Positions 1 to 6,644 are shown, numbered from the stretch's first letter. The stretch: 8,423 bases of DNA from Caulobacterales bacterium (GCA_947480815.1 CANKEA010000045.1:1-8423), one strand, 5' to 3'. Notes: generated from the letters alone by a model not told the origin. Program-made: numbers and translations.

Positions 1-885
1 GCCACCTTCGGCATCCGGCCTGATAACCCCGCTACAGGCTATGGCTATATCCAGCCTGGTCCGATGATCATGGAGGGCGTGTTCGCGGTCGAACGCTTCG
101 TCGAGAAACCAGATGCGGCGTCCGCCCAGGGCTATGTGGCCGATGGCTATTTCTGGAACAGCGGCAACTTCGCCTTCCGCGCCGATGTGCTGATGGGGGA
201 GTTGGTGGCATTTGAGCCGCAAATCGCCGAGGCGGTCCGCGCCAGTGTCGCCGATGCCAAGGTTACTGGGCCAGTCGTCTGGCTGGATGACGAAGGCTTC
301 GCGCGTGCCCCGAAAATTTCGCTCGACTATGCGGTGATGGAACGCACCAAGCTCGCCGCCGTGGTACCTGCCGGCTTCGACTGGTCCGACCTCGGTGCCT
401 GGGACGCCATCTGGCAGGCTTCTGACCGTGATGTTTCCGGCAATGCCGTTTACGGTGATGTCGCGCTATCAGATGTCCGCAACACCCTGGTCCGCACCAG
501 CGGTCCGTTCGTCAGCGTGATGGGCGTCGACGATCTGATCGTGGTGGTCGAGGGCGACGCCGTCCTGGTCATGCACCGCGGCCACGCCCAGGACGTCAAG
601 CGCGTCGTGGATGGCCTCAAGAGCAGTGGCCGCGCGGTTGGATGGCGATACCGCGCCGAGCGGGTGACACTGGCGCAGGAAGGTCAGGCCGTCGTCGAAC
701 TCTGGCATCTGAACGCGGGTAAGAAAGCCAACCTTCCGCCGGCCCAGACCACTATCCTATCCGGAAAAGTGCGGACTGCAGATGGCGCGATTTATGGCCC
801 CGGCTCACACATCGACAGCACGCAAGCACAGGCGGTGGACGCCGAAGGCCCTGCAAGCTTGCTGGTCACCCTGTGGTCTGCCTAG
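1..885 (+). CDS. manC: Mannose-1-phosphate guanylyltransferase, 5'-truncated by the window edge
   Basis: This enzyme makes GDP-mannose from mannose-1-phosphate and GTP in the cytoplasm, feeding mannose and its derivatives into surface polysaccharides. The frame is open from base 1, and the codons before the first ATG (64) already encode family sequence, TFGIRPDNPATGYGYI, so the true start lies upstream. Visible family motifs, numbered from the first codon in the window, are FVEKP at 33-37, the FWNSGNF block near 50, SLDYAVMER near 107, and FDWSDLGAW near 124. The last 80 or so residues (from GWRYRAERVTL) look like a short cupin-like strand domain. They are much shorter than the phosphomannose isomerase domain of bifunctional ManC/AlgA enzymes. 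The stop codon lies in a CTAG shared with the convergent dioxygenase gene. The family call is firm; the cupin reading of the tail is inference. Confidence 0.93.
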   Translation, partial: ATFGIRPDNPATGYGYIQPGPMIMEGVFAVERFVEKPDAASAQGYVADGYFWNSGNFAFRADVLMGELVAFEPQIAEAVRASVADAKVTGPVVWLDDEGFARAPKISLDYAVMERTKLAAVVPAGFDWSDLGAWDAIWQASDRDVSGNAVYGDVALSDVRNTLVRTSGPFVSVMGVDDLIVVVEGDAVLVMHRGHAQDVKRVVDGLKSSGRAVGWRYRAERVTLAQEGQAVVELWHLNAGKKANLPPAQTTILSGKVRTADGAIYGPGSHIDSTQAQAVDAEGPASLLVTLWSA

Positions 886-1742
886 CGGATCAGCCCTTTC
901 GCGACCGCTGCCAACTCTGGCTTCAGCGGGTACATGTGGGCGTACTGAAGGATCTGTTTGCAGATCAGCCTGAGCCGAGCATCGAAGGCCGGCGCCGGCA
1001 GAGTTCCCAGCAACGGTGTGTTCAGCGGTGCCATGGTCCCGCGCTGGAATTCCAGCGCCATGCTCATGCGCGGGCTGGCGGCGAAGTGACTGGTCTGGCT
1101 GCCCCAATGTAGCACCGCCTGATTCCAGCAGAGCCAGTCGCCAGGTTCGACCGGCAGGGCACGGATAGCCGGCAGGTCAACACGATACTGCCCATCCTGG
1201 GGCGTTCCGTAGGTCGGGTCCTTGTCGGCCGGCAGGATGTACATGCAGCTGTTGTCCGGCACGGCTGAGGTCAGCGGAATCCACACTGTGAGCGACATTG
1301 GGGTCTTGTCTGGTGCCAGGGCGGCAAAGCCGCGGTCACGGTGCGGGCGCCAACCCGCCTCTCCGCCGCGAGGATCGACGTGCCAGGCCCAGAAATCGGG
1401 CAGCACCTGATAGCCAGGCCCCAGCAGGCTGGCGATGATCCGCGTCTGGCGGTTGAAGGCGGCCCAGGCCTGGTCGAACAGAAAGGCGAGCACCGGCGGG
1501 GCCCCAGCGGCAGCCAATTCAGATATTGCCCCCGCCAGCGGCGTAGCCAGGCCGATCAGGCCTGGATCGGTACCCTGAAAATAACCCTCACGGCGCATGC
1601 GGTCGTCGGCCTTGCCCCTAGCCGCGCTGGCCAGAGCGCGGGCAGCGAAATCGTCTTGCGGTGCGCCGATGGTCAAGGCTGGGAAGCGCGTCCGCCAAAA
1701 TCCCTCGTCGGCAAGCCTTTCGAGCGGGAACTCAGCGTTCAT
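882..1742 (-). CDS. Phytanoyl-CoA dioxygenase (PhyH)-like Fe(II)/2-oxoglutarate oxygenase
   Basis: This is a probable non-heme iron oxygenase of 286 residues that would hydroxylate a small molecule using 2-oxoglutarate and oxygen. The metal triad is visible as H134 and D136 (in RPHRDRG) plus a distal H212 (in VLHWGS). R225 (in SPRMSMAL) is the expected 2-oxoglutarate-binding arginine. Between them is LTVWIPLTSAVPDNSCMYILP, which matches the PhyH pattern of a polar strand followed by a 'valuable as a storable pool' loop. I chose the ATG at 1742 over a GTG at 1772 because it gives a short 11-nt overlap with the upstream isomerase gene rather than 41 nt; no strong ribosome-binding site distinguishes them. 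The overlap points to one transcript with that gene. The substrate cannot be read from sequence. PhyH-like enzymes act on lipids, antibiotics, osmolytes and sugars, so the carbohydrate context is only a hint. Confidence 0.85.
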   Translation of the reverse strand: MNAEFPLERLADEGFWRTRFPALTIGAPQDDFAARALASAARGKADDRMRREGYFQGTDPGLIGLATPLAGAISELAAAGAPPVLAFLFDQAWAAFNRQTRIIASLLGPGYQVLPDFWAWHVDPRGGEAGWRPHRDRGFAALAPDKTPMSLTVWIPLTSAVPDNSCMYILPADKDPTYGTPQDGQYRVDLPAIRALPVEPGDWLCWNQAVLHWGSQTSHFAASPRMSMALEFQRGTMAPLNTPLLGTLPAPAFDARLRLICKQILQYAHMYPLKPELAAVAKGLIR

Positions 1743-2859
1743 TCGCGGCCCGGTCCAGGTACAATAAGGCACAGACGATATGGTAGAACGAGCTGGCTGG
1801 TGACGGTTCCTCTACCCAGCTGCCGTCAGCGTTCAGCCGGTCGCGCCAGAGTCCTGGCGTCGGGACATCGAAATACTTCAACAGGCCTTCGACCCCTGCG
1901 GCCACACCCTCGGCGCTGCCGCCCAGCAAATGAGCCTTAATGCGCTCCGTCTGGGGCCAAAGCCGCGCCTGGGCGTCATGGATGCTCATATCGTCGAGTA
2001 ACTGGTTCATCGCCACGCCGCGTGCCGGATCGACGCCGTGGCCCTCAGCGATCAAAATCATCCGACGCGCCGCCGTCGCCGCGTCCGGCCGCTGCGCCAG
2101 AGCGCTCCAGCGCAGCAACAACCAGGCCCATTCGAACTGATGGCCGGGCTCTATAATCCGGCCATCTAGGCCCGCCGTGGCATTCCAGTCCCCATCGAAA
2201 TATTCGCGCAGCCCGCCGCTGACGGGGTCGATAAACTTGGTGAGGGCCAGATTGGCAATCTCATCGGCCAGAGCCCGCCATTGTGGTCCGCCGCCAGCCT
2301 CGGTCCAGGCCAGCGAGGCCTCGAAAAGATGCATGTGCGGGTTAGACAGCAGAGGCAGAACCCGCGGATTGGCCTCCTCAAACCCGGCGATGGGATGCGG
2401 CAGCATGGCCTTCAGACCCACCAACAGGGCGTCGGCCCGCTGCATCAGGCTGACCGGCTTGCCGAGCACCTCATAGGCCGTGGCCAGGGCAAACAGTCCA
2501 AAGGCCTGATCGTAGAGCGCCACACGATCATCCAATGTGGCACCATCCGTTGCCACCAGGGTGCGGATAAGGCCATCCGGTCGGAAGTAATGGGCCTGGT
2601 ACCATTCGAGCCCAGCCTGCATGGCTTCTTTCCAAGGCCCATCCCAGCCCAGTTCTCCGGCAACAGCAAAGGCGAAGATCTGGCGCGGCTGGACCCGGGC
2701 TCGGCGCTGCGCCTCTACCGGGGTGCCGTCGAGCGCCAGCTTCTCATGAAATCCGCCGTGGACATGGTCGTAGCCCTGCGTCCACCACAGGGGGTAAGCG
2801 CAATCCAGCAGCCAAGCTTTCAGGCGGTCGCGGGGGGCAATCAAAGCAGCGGTTTGCAT
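1732..2859 (-). CDS. AGE-family (N-acylglucosamine 2-epimerase/mannose-6-P isomerase-like) sugar isomerase
   Basis: A 375-residue protein of the AGE superfamily, an (alpha/alpha)6-barrel family that interconverts aldose and ketose or epimerises sugars at C2. Family landmarks include LWWTQGYDHVHGGFHEKL near the N-terminus (24-41), ARVQPRQIFAFA (54-65), NPHMHLFEASLAW around H175/H177, EPGHQFEWAWLLLRW around H240, WPQTERIKA, and SFYHIVCALLYL around H360. H240 and H360 occupy the places of the two general acid/base histidines of the family. Length is typical. The ATG at 2859 is preceded by AAGAG at a fair spacing and is the first gene of the minus-strand pair. Members near mannose genes are commonly annotated as mannose-6-phosphate isomerase. 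The adjacent guanylyltransferase supports a fructose-6-P to mannose-6-P role here, but a free mannose or N-acetylglucosamine substrate cannot be excluded. Confidence 0.86.
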   Translation of the reverse strand: MQTAALIAPRDRLKAWLLDCAYPLWWTQGYDHVHGGFHEKLALDGTPVEAQRRARVQPRQIFAFAVAGELGWDGPWKEAMQAGLEWYQAHYFRPDGLIRTLVATDGATLDDRVALYDQAFGLFALATAYEVLGKPVSLMQRADALLVGLKAMLPHPIAGFEEANPRVLPLLSNPHMHLFEASLAWTEAGGGPQWRALADEIANLALTKFIDPVSGGLREYFDGDWNATAGLDGRIIEPGHQFEWAWLLLRWSALAQRPDAATAARRMILIAEGHGVDPARGVAMNQLLDDMSIHDAQARLWPQTERIKAHLLGGSAEGVAAGVEGLLKYFDVPTPGLWRDRLNADGSWVEEPSPASSFYHIVCALLYLDRAANER

Positions 2860-2950
2860 GCAGGCTCTTAGACGAATGGCGCTCGTGCTTGTCTCAGGGC
2901 GAGAGAGGGATCACAAGACCTGCTAATAAAACGCTCCGGGAAACTCAGCG
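2860..2950. promoter_or_regulatory. Divergent intergenic region between the isomerase and transaldolase genes
   Basis: This 91-bp gap separates two divergent start codons, so promoters for both directions should lie here or close by. On the plus strand TGCTAATAA (2921-2929) resembles an extended -10 box, ending 21 nt before the transaldolase ATG. No convincing -35 box sits 17 nt upstream of it. On the minus strand I see no good sigma-70 pair. The region is noticeably more AT-rich around 2910-2935 than its neighbours. The promoter assignment is inference from geometry plus one weak box. Confidence 0.35.
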
Positions 2951-3604
2951 ATGCAAATCTTCCTCGATACAGCCGACGTCGCCCTGTTGAAGGCGGGTAT
3001 CGCCACTGGCCTGATCGACGGTGTCACCACAAACCCCAGCCTGATCGCCAATAGCGGCCGCGATTTCAAGGCGGTCATCGCCGAGATTTGCGGTTTCTTC
3101 GATGGCTCGGTCAGCGCAGAAGTGGCTGCCATTGATGCCCCCACGATGATTGCCGAGGGCCGCGAACTGGCCAAGATTGCCCCCAATGTCACTGTGAAAA
3201 TTCCGCTCACGCGCGATGGCCTGATCGCCACCAAGACCCTGGTCGATGAGGGCAAGGAGGTCAATGTCACCCTCTGTTTCTCTGCGGTGCAGGCCCTGCT
3301 CGCCGCCAAGGCGGGTGCAACCTATATCTCGCCGTTCATCGGTCGTCTGGACGACATGGGCATGCGGGGCATGGAGCTGATCGAGGAGATCCGCGCCATC
3401 TACAACATCCATGATTTCAGCACCAAGATTCTGGCCGCCAGCATCCGCACGCCCGACCATGTGCGCGATGCCGCTATCGCCGGTGCCGATTGCGCCACCC
3501 TTCCCGTTTCGGTGTTCGAGGCGCTTTACAAGCACCCCCTGACGGAAAAGGGACTGGAGCAATTCTTGAAAGATTGGGCCGGGACCGGACAGTCCATACT
3601 CTAG
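2951..3604 (+). CDS. tal: Small transaldolase (TalC / fructose-6-phosphate aldolase-like family)
   Basis: A 217-residue single-domain TIM barrel that forms a Schiff base to move or cleave a three-carbon dihydroxyacetone unit, linking fructose-6-P to the pentose phosphate pathway. The opening MQIFLDTAD with D6, VTTNPSL at 25-31, the Schiff-base lysine K83 in VTVKIPLT, T107 in NVTLCFS, and [11 protein letters not shown] at 127-137 are all hallmark segments. Two positions separate true transaldolases from fructose-6-P aldolases. Here residue 57 is Glu and residue 129 is Phe, as in transaldolase, whereas E. coli FsaA has Gln59 and Tyr131. Transaldolase is therefore the likelier activity. Length is standard for the subfamily. 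The ribosome-binding site is weak (GGGAAA upstream of the ATG). It reads away from the isomerase gene, and a shared link to fructose-6-P is plausible. Confidence 0.93.
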   Translation: MQIFLDTADVALLKAGIATGLIDGVTTNPSLIANSGRDFKAVIAEICGFFDGSVSAEVAAIDAPTMIAEGRELAKIAPNVTVKIPLTRDGLIATKTLVDEGKEVNVTLCFSAVQALLAAKAGATYISPFIGRLDDMGMRGMELIEEIRAIYNIHDFSTKILAASIRTPDHVRDAAIAGADCATLPVSVFEALYKHPLTEKGLEQFLKDWAGTGQSIL

Positions 3605-3736
3605 GGCAATCCTCCGCACGCTTGCGGCGAAAACGTCGCTCCACAAGAATCTCGCCGCACCGCACAAATCTGCGTTCGCAATTGCAGCGAACAGAGATTA
3701 TCGGTGTGGCTCAGAGCTTCTGAGGAGCGGCTTGTT
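3605..3736. other. Gap after the transaldolase gene with two small inverted repeats
   Basis: The 132-bp gap contains a 5-bp GC hairpin, CCGCA (3614-3618) with TGCGG (3623-3627) and a 4-nt loop. It has no T-run, so it is a poor terminator. A second inverted repeat pairs GTTCGC (3674-3679) with GCGAAC (3687-3692) across 7 nt, and could be an operator or part of the leader of the next gene. GATTAT (3696-3701) could be a -10 element, but no matching -35 is evident. Nothing here is assigned with confidence. Confidence 0.3.
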
Positions 3737-3958
3737 ATGAGCAGCATCGATGCCACCGATATCCGCTTGGCCGGGCCTGAAGACGACGACCGGCTGTCGC
3801 GCTTCATCCACAGATTCCTGACCCGCAACGGCTTTCCGTTCGTGATGGTAAGCCAGGAGATCGACTTGGTCGGCGGCTTTAAGCGCGTGAAGTTCGAAGA
3901 TGCCGACGTCAGCCTGAAGTTCGCCCGCGAATGGACCAAAACTGCAGCGACGGCCTAG
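3737..3958 (+). CDS. Small hypothetical protein, 73 residues
   Basis: I do not recognise this protein. The ATG at 3737 is preferred over an in-frame ATG at 3704 because GAGGAG (3722-3727) lies 9 nt before it. The product is soluble, with no signal peptide or membrane segment. An acidic stretch after the N-terminus (GPEDDDRLSRF) leads into a basic amphipathic segment (IHRFLTRNGF), then alternating strand-like sequence (FPFVMVSQEIDLVGGFKRVKF), then a short helix ending in alanines. It sits between the transaldolase and the aminotransferase on the same strand but has about 100 bp on either side, so co-transcription is uncertain. A good ribosome-binding site and coherent amphipathic composition make it likely real; function is unknown. 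Confidence 0.6.
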   Translation: MSSIDATDIRLAGPEDDDRLSRFIHRFLTRNGFPFVMVSQEIDLVGGFKRVKFEDADVSLKFAREWTKTAATA

Positions 3959-4033
3959 GCCCTCGTGCGGACAACCCAGCCCTCTGATCCTGGCGGTTGG
4001 AAACACTCCGTTACCAGGTTTGTCTCGCCCTAT

Positions 4034-4046
4034 GCTGCGATGCAGC
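4034..4046 (+). other. Short hairpin upstream of the aminotransferase start
   Basis: GCTGC (4034-4038) and GCAGC (4042-4046) form a perfect 5-bp stem with a GAT loop, ending 13 nt before the ATG at 4060. No recognisable Shine-Dalgarno sequence lies between the hairpin and the start codon. It could influence translation initiation or be chance; a 5-bp stem is short. Confidence 0.25.
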
Positions 4047-4059
4047 TTAAGCGGCCCGC

Positions 4060-5214
4060 ATGATCAACCTGCCTTTTATCGATCTTGCTGCCCAGCAGCG
4101 TCGGCTGCGTCCCGCCATCGACGCTGCCATTGCTCGCGTGTTGGACCACGGCGGCTATGTGATGGGGCCCGAGGTCCGCGACTTCGAAGCCAAGCTGGCG
4201 GCCTTTGGCCAATCCCCCATGGCCCTTTCATGCGCCAACGGCACCGACGCGATCGCCCTGCCGCTGATGGCGTGGAACGTGGGCGCAGGAGATGCGGTAT
4301 TTTGTCCGTCGTTCACCTTTACGGCGACGGCCGAGGTGGTCCCGTGGACCGGGGCAGAGCCGGTGTTCGTGGATGTGCTGGCCGATACCTACTGCGTGGA
4401 CCCCGCAAAACTGGAAGCCGCTATCGTCGCGGTGAAGGCCGCCGGCCGGCTTAAGCCCGCCGTGGTCATTGCCGTCGATCTGTTTGGGCAGCCTGCGGAT
4501 TACCCAGCCCTGCGCACCATCTGTGATCGCCACGGCCTCAAGCTGATTGCTGATAGCGCCCAGGGCTTCGGCTGTACCCTGAACGGCGAGCATCCGATTC
4601 ATTGGGCGGACGTCGCCACTACCAGCTTCTTCCCGGCCAAACCGCTCGGTTGCTACGGCGACGGTGGTGCCGTCCTGGTCAAGGACACGGCATTCTGGAA
4701 TCGGCTCGACAGCCTGCGCGTGCACGGCAAGGCCGTTGCCGGCGACGGTGTTGATACCGGGCACCATGACCCGAAATACCTCAACACCCGTATCGGCATG
4801 AACTCCCGGCTGGACACGATCCAGGCGACGATCCTGATCGAGAAGCTGTCGATCTTTGCCGAGGAGATCATGCTTCGTGAGGCCGTTGCCAGACGCTACA
4901 TGTCCGGACTGGCGGGCAGCAGGGCCACGGCACCCAAGGCCATCGACGGCGGCCAGTCGGTCTGGGCGCAGTATGTTATTGATCATCCGAACCGCGACGG
5001 ACTCGCCGCGCATCTCAAAGCCGAGGGTATACCAACAGCGGTCTATTATCCGGTGCCGATGCATCTTCAGCCGCCATACGAGCATTTCGAACGCGGTGCC
5101 GGGGGGCTACCGGTAACCGAGGCCGCGGCCGGACGGGTGCTGGCCCTACCGATGCACCCCTACCTGATGGCCAAGGATCAGGACCGCATCATCGCGGCAA
5201 TCCGCGCGCTCTGA
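4060..5214 (+). CDS. DegT/DnrJ/EryC1/StrS family PLP-dependent sugar aminotransferase, WbpE-like
   Basis: A 384-residue fold-type I PLP enzyme that transfers an amino group from glutamate to a nucleotide-linked keto sugar, making amino sugars for O-antigen or other surface glycans. It starts with the family hallmark LPFIDLAAQQ. CANGTDAIALPL (phosphate-binding region) follows, then ADSAQGFG with the PLP-contacting aspartate and FFPAKPLGCYGDGGA carrying the internal-aldimine lysine K194. Further on are IGMNSRLDTIQATIL and the C-terminal YPVPMHLQPPYEHF and LPMHPYL. These segments match, from memory, the pattern of Pseudomonas WbpE, which aminates UDP-2-acetamido-2-deoxy-ribo-hexuluronate at C3. 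The partner dehydrogenase, N-acetyltransferase and epimerase genes are not in the window, so the exact sugar is unproven. The ribosome-binding site is poor. A candidate terminator follows directly. Confidence 0.93.
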   Translation: MINLPFIDLAAQQRRLRPAIDAAIARVLDHGGYVMGPEVRDFEAKLAAFGQSPMALSCANGTDAIALPLMAWNVGAGDAVFCPSFTFTATAEVVPWTGAEPVFVDVLADTYCVDPAKLEAAIVAVKAAGRLKPAVVIAVDLFGQPADYPALRTICDRHGLKLIADSAQGFGCTLNGEHPIHWADVATTSFFPAKPLGCYGDGGAVLVKDTAFWNRLDSLRVHGKAVAGDGVDTGHHDPKYLNTRIGMNSRLDTIQATILIEKLSIFAEEIMLREAVARRYMSGLAGSRATAPKAIDGGQSVWAQYVIDHPNRDGLAAHLKAEGIPTAVYYPVPMHLQPPYEHFERGAGGLPVTEAAAGRVLALPMHPYLMAKDQDRIIAAIRAL

Positions 5215-5216
5215 AC

Positions 5217-5249
5217 GCCCTGACGGTCGCGGAGGGTTGGGGCATTTTT
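5217..5249 (+). terminator. Candidate rho-independent terminator after the aminotransferase gene
   Basis: GCCCTGAC (5217-5224) pairs with GTTGGGGC (5236-5243) as an 8-bp stem with two G-T wobbles and an 11-nt loop, followed at once by ATTTTT (5244-5249). It begins 2 nt after the stop codon and lies before the convergent small gene ending at 5254, so it fits as the end of the aminotransferase transcript. The wobbles and large loop keep this moderate. Confidence 0.5.
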
Positions 5250-5253
5250 GGAT

Positions 5254-5511
5254 TTAGGCCGCCCGATCGAACACGCGGAAAACCTGTTCCTCGCGCTCGT
5301 CCCACACCACACTGACCTCTGCAGCGCGTTTCACCCCGTCCTTGCCCAGGGCGGATCGCACCTCGCGCTGGCGTAGGCGGCGTTCGGAGAGGCGGTTGAG
5401 GGTGCGGCCACCGCCGAGGTCCTCTTCGATGTCGGCATAGCGTAGCACGGCGTTGATGATATCGCCCGTCGGCGGGCGGGGGATGAAGGCGGTAAAATCG
5501 GTGGTCGCCAT
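5254..5511 (-). CDS. Small hypothetical protein, 85 residues
   Basis: I do not recognise this family. The protein is highly charged and soluble: a short N-terminal segment (TDFTAFIPRPPTGD) is followed by a helix (IINAVLRYADIEEDL), a very basic helical stretch (LNRLSERRLRQREVR), then strand-like sequence (AAEVSVVWDERE) and FRVFDRAA at the end. This could be a nucleic-acid or protein-binding protein, but nothing specific supports that. The ATG at 5511 is fixed by an in-frame TAA two codons upstream. AAAGG lies about 12 nt before it, inside the end of a preceding 22-codon frame. It faces the aminotransferase gene tail to tail and diverges from the WYL regulator, which might control it. It is probably a real gene, on the strength of its coherent composition and its start signal. 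Confidence 0.5.
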   Translation of the reverse strand: MATTDFTAFIPRPPTGDIINAVLRYADIEEDLGGGRTLNRLSERRLRQREVRSALGKDGVKRAAEVSVVWDEREEQVFRVFDRAA

Positions 5512-5517
5512 ATCGGT

Positions 5518-5586
5518 TTAGCCTTTCGGGCCGGAACGGATTTCGATGCCACTACTCTGCTGGTGCGATACGTCAAAATCGGACAT
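5518..5586 (-). CDS. Possible 22-codon mini-ORF directly upstream of the 85-residue gene
   Basis: An ATG at 5586 opens a 22-codon frame (starting MSDFDVSHQQSSG and ending GPKG) that ends with TAA at 5518-5520. Only the codons ACC GAT separate it from the ATG of the 85-residue gene, in the same frame. It could be a leader peptide coupled to that gene, or the original N-terminus of a 109-residue product now cut by a stop codon. No Shine-Dalgarno sequence precedes its ATG, so it may be chance. Confidence 0.3.
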   Translation of the reverse strand: MSDFDVSHQQSSGIEIRSGPKG

Positions 5587-5627
5587 ATTGAAGGCGGGTG
5601 CCGAGGTGAGCCTCGGTTCGGCTTTGG

Positions 5628-6644
5628 ATGGCGCGACCACGGAACACAGACATGCGACACGAAAAAGCAGCAGATCTGCTCAAGCTGGCCCTGCTTTTGG
5701 CCGGGTCCGCCGAAGGGTTGACGCTTGACGAGATGAGCCGATCCATCGGGGTCGGTCGGCGCACAGTCGAGCGGATGCGCGACGCCCTGCGCGACCTCTT
5801 CCCGCAGTTGGAGGAGGTGGACGATCCGCCCACCAAGCGTTTCCGCATCCCCGGAGGCCTCGACCGGCTGTTTCAGGCACCGCTACCAGAGGAACTGGCC
5901 GCCCTTCGCCGCGTTGCGGATCAGGCCCAGGCTACCGGCGCGGCCGCAACGGCCCAGTCGCTGCATAGCCTGGAGTCTAAGCTACTCGCCTCCCTGCGCG
6001 GCAGCGACCGTCGCCGCCTGGCCCCCGACCTTGAGGCTATGATGCAGGGTGAGGCCATTGCCATCCAGCCCGGCCCGCGCCCCACCGAAGACCCGGACGT
6101 GCTGGCCAAGGTGCGTGAGGCGATTAAGGGCGGCTCGGCCATCGCCTTCAGCTACGACGGCGGCTCCAACCCGGGGTCCCGGCGCGAGGCGACGCCGCTG
6201 GGCCTGATCCTGTCGCGCCGCAACTACCTGGTCGCCGCCACCCCGCGCGTGCAGACGTTCCGCCTCGATCGGCTATCGGATCTCGAGGTGTTGAGCCGCA
6301 TGGGCGCGCCGCCAGAGGGCTTCTCCCTACCGGCGTTCGCCGATGAGAGCGTGGGTATCTACCAGGACGAGATGGAGCAGGTTTCCCTGGTCTTCAACGC
6401 CACAGCCGCGCCCGAGGCCCGCCGCTGGCGGTTCCACTCCAGCCAGACCGTTGAGGATATGCCCGGGGGGGCCGTCCGCGTCCGCTTCCAGGCCCGCGGC
6501 ATGCGTGAATTGGCCTGGCACCTGATGACCTGGGGTGAGACGGTTCGTATCGCGGCACCGGAACGGCTGCGCACCCTGATGCGCGAAGAACTGGACCGGG
6601 CTGCCCTGGGGTTGGCGGGCCATCCTGAGAGCACTTCATCTTGA
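5628..6644 (+). CDS. HTH/WYL-domain transcriptional regulator (YafY/PafC-like)
   Basis: A 338-residue DNA-binding regulator. An N-terminal winged helix-turn-helix (about residues 12-70, with LTLDEMSRSIGVGRRTVERM at 31-50 as the helix-turn-helix) would bind DNA. A linker (about 80-140) leads to a WYL ligand-sensing domain (about 150-235) and a WCX extension (about 250-325, ending WGETVRIAAPERLRTLM). The WYL motif itself reads NYL (N199, Y200, L201), so its tryptophan is replaced, and the conserved arginine segment FRLDR lies at 211-215. WYL domains of this type sense nucleic acids or other ligands and often act in DNA-damage or phage-defence regulation; the ligand here is unknown. The ATG at 5628 is taken because it gives a full basic N-terminus; a second in-frame ATG is at 5652. 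Neither has a strong ribosome-binding site. The 85-residue gene is transcribed divergently and is a possible target. Confidence 0.9.
   Translation: MARPRNTDMRHEKAADLLKLALLLAGSAEGLTLDEMSRSIGVGRRTVERMRDALRDLFPQLEEVDDPPTKRFRIPGGLDRLFQAPLPEELAALRRVADQAQATGAAATAQSLHSLESKLLASLRGSDRRRLAPDLEAMMQGEAIAIQPGPRPTEDPDVLAKVREAIKGGSAIAFSYDGGSNPGSRREATPLGLILSRRNYLVAATPRVQTFRLDRLSDLEVLSRMGAPPEGFSLPAFADESVGIYQDEMEQVSLVFNATAAPEARRWRFHSSQTVEDMPGGAVRVRFQARGMRELAWHLMTWGETVRIAAPERLRTLMREELDRAALGLAGHPESTSS

Noticed and set aside
1743..1772. GTG start for the oxygenase 30 nt upstream of the chosen ATG
   Set aside because: It would lengthen the overlap with the isomerase gene to 41 nt and adds residues unlike the family N-terminus; not strictly excluded.
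2281..2871. A 196-codon plus-strand frame opposite the AGE-family isomerase
   Set aside because: The minus strand carries all recognisable motifs; the plus-strand translation is low-quality antisense sequence.
2889..2929. TTGTCT as -35 with TAATAA as -10 for the transaldolase promoter
   Set aside because: Spacing between the boxes is 29 nt, far outside the usual 16-18.
3614..3627. Hairpin after the transaldolase gene as a terminator
   Set aside because: Only a 5-bp stem and no T-run after it.
2945..3667. A 240-codon minus-strand frame opposite the transaldolase gene
   Set aside because: Antisense to a clear transaldolase; composition rich in Gly/Asp/His typical of shadow frames.
4228..5085. 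A 285-codon minus-strand frame opposite the aminotransferase gene
   Set aside because: It is a mirror frame of a GC-rich gene with strong family motifs on the plus strand; its translation has no family features.
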